In this document: positions 5,141-5,946 of the stretch, piece after piece
Numbering within the stretch: the first letter of the stretch is position 1
Layout of the letters: each line of letters opens with the position of its first letter
From: Streptosporangiaceae bacterium
GTDB taxonomy: Bacteria > Actinomycetota > Actinomycetes > Streptosporangiales > Streptosporangiaceae
Direction of reading: 5' to 3'
DNA length: 5,946 nt
Assembly (NCBI GenBank): GCA_030040475.1
Contig: JASHTQ010000384.1
Span: 1-5,946, forward strand
Made by a program: the position numbers and the translations under genes
Notes under the pieces: generated by a model
Seen by the model: only the letters and a program-made list of their open reading frames with translations
Told to the model about the DNA's origin: nothing
Databases searched by the model: none

Positions 5141-5946
5141 CAGCGCCAGCAGCCAGCCGCCCTCGATCCACTGGAACGGCCAGAACCGGCTGCCCGGCTG
5201 GTAGGTCGTCCACAGCGTGAACCCGTGCTGGACGAGCCACTGGTTCACGAAGGGGGACTCCGGGATCCCGCCCTTCCCGCCGCCCGCCAGCTGCGGCGCC
5301 CCTTGCTGGAGGGCCTGGGCGAGCGTGGTCCCGGGGACCGGCTGGCCGTTCTTGCCGTACCACTGCTGGCTGATGATCCACGCGGAACTGGGCGGGCTTC
5401 CGTTCTTGAGCAGCAGTGGCGTCATGTAGTGCTCGCGCAGGTACGCCCCGGCCGCGACGGCCAGCCCGGTGTAGACGGCCAGGGTGACGGCCAGCGCGGG
5501 GACGACGCGGCGGATGAGCATGCCGGCCAGGGCGCCGATCGCGAAGGCGGCCAGCGTCCAGCCGGCGAACGCGACGCCGCGCAGGTCGAACACCGTGGTA
5601 CCGAACGGAATCTGGACGTTGCCGGAGAAAGTCTGGGCGAAGAACGGCTGGTAGTACCAGGAGAACAGCAGGCTGAACGCCCCGGCGGCGACCGCCGCCG
5701 CGATCCCGAGCGACACCAGCTTGGCGAGCGCCCAGCGCCACCGGCCGAAACCCAGCGTCCAGGCGTACCGGAAGGTGCCGGTCTCCATCTCCCTGGCCAG
5801 CACCGGCGCACCCACGAACGCCCCGATCAGCGCGGGCACCACCTGCAGCACGATCGCGATGTTCTCCGCCCCCGACATGTGCGAGATGAACGCTCCGACC
5901 AGGATTCCGCAGGCACTCGAGCTTGCCGGGTGGCAGTCGGCCGCGG
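5087..5946 (-). CDS. ABC-2 type transporter permease, N-terminus beyond the window
   Basis: This integral membrane protein is seen from its C-terminus (stop TGA at 5089-5087) to the right window edge. An internal ATG exists at 5878, but the frame stays open upstream of it (coding DCHPASSSACGILVGAFISH), which resembles the conserved extracellular region of the family, so the true start lies outside. Visible features in order: a membrane helix (VVPALIGAFVGAPVLA), the cytoplasmic signature REMETGTFRYAWTLGFGRWRW that contacts the ATPase, then about three more helices. After these comes a long polar extracellular loop (roughly 85 residues, with KNGQPVPG), a final helix (WLLALSALLIAAAVWLV) and a positive RRRAS end. 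At least 286 codons are present. Such permeases pair with a separate ATP-binding subunit, probably encoded to the right. Substrate unknown. The gene converges on mug and overlaps it by 54 bp. Confidence 0.85.
   Translation of the reverse strand, partial: AADCHPASSSACGILVGAFISHMSGAENIAIVLQVVPALIGAFVGAPVLAREMETGTFRYAWTLGFGRWRWALAKLVSLGIAAAVAAGAFSLLFSWYYQPFFAQTFSGNVQIPFGTTVFDLRGVAFAGWTLAAFAIGALAGMLIRRVVPALAVTLAVYTGLAVAAGAYLREHYMTPLLLKNGSPPSSAWIISQQWYGKNGQPVPGTTLAQALQQGAPQLAGGGKGGIPESPFVNQWLVQHGFTLWTTYQPGSRFWPFQWIEGGWLLALSALLIAAAVWLVRRRAS

Noticed and set aside
5007..5741. Minus-strand open frame of 244 codons over the permease and mug 3' end
   Set aside because: Arg/Pro-rich composition and no hydrophobic segments; the neighbouring frame gives a clear membrane protein with the family signature.
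5878..5946. Permease start at the ATG at 5878
   Set aside because: The frame continues without a stop to the window edge and encodes residues resembling the upstream part of the family, so the gene is partial rather than starting here.

Overview
The window comes from a very GC-rich genome, and its genes show the strong third-position G/C bias typical of Actinobacteria. The family mix points the same way: a WYL regulator next to a TIGR03086/DinB-fold protein, a MerR regulator, a D-amino-acid-oxidase-type flavoprotein, a Mug-type DNA glycosylase and a Streptomyces-style ABC-2 permease. Genus and species cannot be read from the sequence. It looks like ordinary actinobacterial chromosome. I see no transposase, phage gene, CRISPR array, RNA gene or defence island.

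Layout from left to right. Positions 1-115 hold no gene but carry an AT-rich inverted repeat (40-92). Two overlapping minus-strand genes follow: alkB-like dioxygenase (116-745) and, upstream of it, a WYL-domain regulator (742-1791). A 52-bp divergent gap with a 17-bp palindrome separates the regulator from a plus-strand TIGR03086 family protein (1844-2431). A convergent gap with a long inverted repeat (2440-2510) separates that gene from a minus-strand MerR regulator (2515-3126). The MerR gene has a textbook MerR-type promoter: a 19-bp spacer with a 21-bp near-palindrome inside it. Divergent from it are an FAD-dependent oxidoreductase (3226-4494) and, 10 bp later, a Mug-type uracil/mismatch DNA glycosylase (4505-5140). 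The 3' end of the glycosylase gene overlaps by 54 bp the end of a minus-strand ABC-2 permease gene, which runs off the right edge.

Functional reading. There are two regulator/target pairs, each divergent over a short shared region with a visible dyad: WYL with TIGR03086 protein, and MerR with oxidoreductase plus glycosylase. Two genes, AlkB-like and Mug-like, belong to families that repair alkylated or etheno-adducted DNA bases, but they lie in separate transcription units, so a shared pathway is only inference.

The most unusual structural theme is short in-frame tandem repeats with an 18-bp period in three different genes: the WYL regulator, the oxidoreductase and the glycosylase tail. Each lies outside the conserved core. 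The exact promoters of the plus-strand genes, the ligands of both regulators and the substrate of the oxidoreductase cannot be determined from this sequence.
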